From an uncultured Bacteroidia bacterium (lineage in GTDB: Bacteria > Bacteroidota > Bacteroidia > Bacteroidales > Prolixibacteraceae): DNA of 64,000 nucleotides. Made by a program: the position numbers and the translations under genes. Position 1 is the first letter of the stretch, and each line of letters opens with the position of its first letter. The stretch is taken from positions 92,721 through 156,720 of the forward strand of contig CAIXZH010000066.1 in assembly GCA_903923905.1 (NCBI GenBank). The letters are read 5' to 3'. The notes under the pieces are model-generated. The model had not been told where the DNA came from, made no database searches, and worked only from the letters and a program-made list of their open reading frames with translations. Below, piece after piece: positions 63,701 to 64,000 of this stretch.

Positions 63701-64000
63701 ATGAACACCAGGGTTGAGAGTAAAAATAGCATTTTATTCTCAACATTATCGCAACTATTCGGGAACAAAATGAATCTGGCCCGAATAGAGTTCTTTGGCT
63801 TATTTATCTGTGCTCTTTGCAGGGTTCAAACTGTTTGACAGATATCGACAGAATTAACAAGCTCTTTGCACTGGTACTGGTTGCTTTTGTCTGGGCATAC
63901 AAGGTTGGAATATTCTTAAATTCTATTCGCCCAATCAAGATCAAAAAGCATGGGAGAAGAGCTCAAAGTTTATTCAAATATGGACTGACATATCTTTCAA
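63701..64000 (+). pseudogene. IS4-family transposase relic with internal deletion (continues beyond the window)
   Basis: The ATG at 63701 starts MNTRVESKNSILFSTLSQLF and continues GNKMNLARIEFFGLFICALCRVQTV, ending at TGA 63836-63838 after 45 residues. This matches the start of a Bacteroidota IS4-type transposase. From 63835, in a different frame, translation reads LTDIDRINKLFALVLVAFVW and AYKVGIFLNSIRPIKIKKHG, then RRAQSLFKYGL, the C-terminal part of the same transposase type. About 250 middle residues with the DDE triad are missing and the join is out of frame, so it cannot make an active transposase. Confidence 0.8.

Overview
The window looks like a chromosome segment of a plant-polysaccharide-degrading member of the Bacteroidota, possibly near the Marinilabiliales/Bacteroidales. 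The evidence is two SusC/SusD pairs, FecR-type anti-sigma factors paired with ECF sigma factors, lipoproteins with Bacteroidota-style signal sequences, a canonical TTTG-N18-TAnnTTTG promoter, and a Fibrobacter-type 'major paralogous' domain protein. No rRNA, tRNA, CRISPR array or replication origin was seen.

Layout. (1) 1-13.8 kb, + strand: the end of an ECF sigma factor, then FecR, SusC, SusD, a GH35 beta-galactosidase, a clan GH-A (GH5-like) enzyme and a GH53 endo-beta-1,4-galactanase. This is a coherent locus for pectic (arabino)galactan. (2) 13.8-19.3 kb: a worn region with a vapBC relic, a DUF4143 ATPase, a GH29 fucosidase, a broken small antitoxin-like gene, a small lipoprotein and two nested-palindrome repeat elements. 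(3) 19.3-27.3 kb: a minus-strand operon (765-aa barrel-like protein of unknown activity, GH16, DUF5703/GH95-like protein) divergent from a CBM32-GH127 beta-L-arabinofuranosidase. (4) 27.3-31.3 kb: a second DUF4143 ATPase and a YncE-propeller/phosphoesterase fusion. (5) 31.4-45.4 kb, - strand: ECF sigma, GH31 (alpha-xylosidase-like), FecR, SusC, SusD, surface glycan-binding lipoprotein, BACON-GH5, GH39. This second locus fits xyloglucan or a related xylosylated glucan. (6) 45.5-59.6 kb: carboxylesterase and GH30, then a globin, a Tat-signal protein, a Fib_succ_major protein, a GH78 rhamnosidase, a DUF6483 protein, an amidase lipoprotein, a third ECF sigma/zinc-finger anti-sigma pair and a GH27 alpha-galactosidase. 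(7) 59.9-64 kb: a 1205-aa GH106-like rhamnosidase and a decayed IS4-type transposase that runs off the right edge.

How it works together (inference from families). The two SusC proteins carry STN domains and sit beside FecR and ECF sigma genes, so each outer-membrane transporter can report substrate to its own regulator. Endo-acting lipoproteins (GH53, GH5) would cut polymers at the surface, SusCD would import the pieces, and exo-enzymes (GH35, GH31, GH39, GH127, GH29, GH27, GH78, GH106, GH30) with the esterase would finish them in the periplasm. The combined specificities point to mixed plant cell-wall material: RG-I galactan and rhamnose-rich pectin plus a xylosylated glucan.

The less ordinary content is the 765-aa barrel protein, a GH31 gene wedged between sigma and FecR, two hairpin elements that share a stem tip but not stems, and several small genes caught in decay. 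I found no clear new defence or mobile system.
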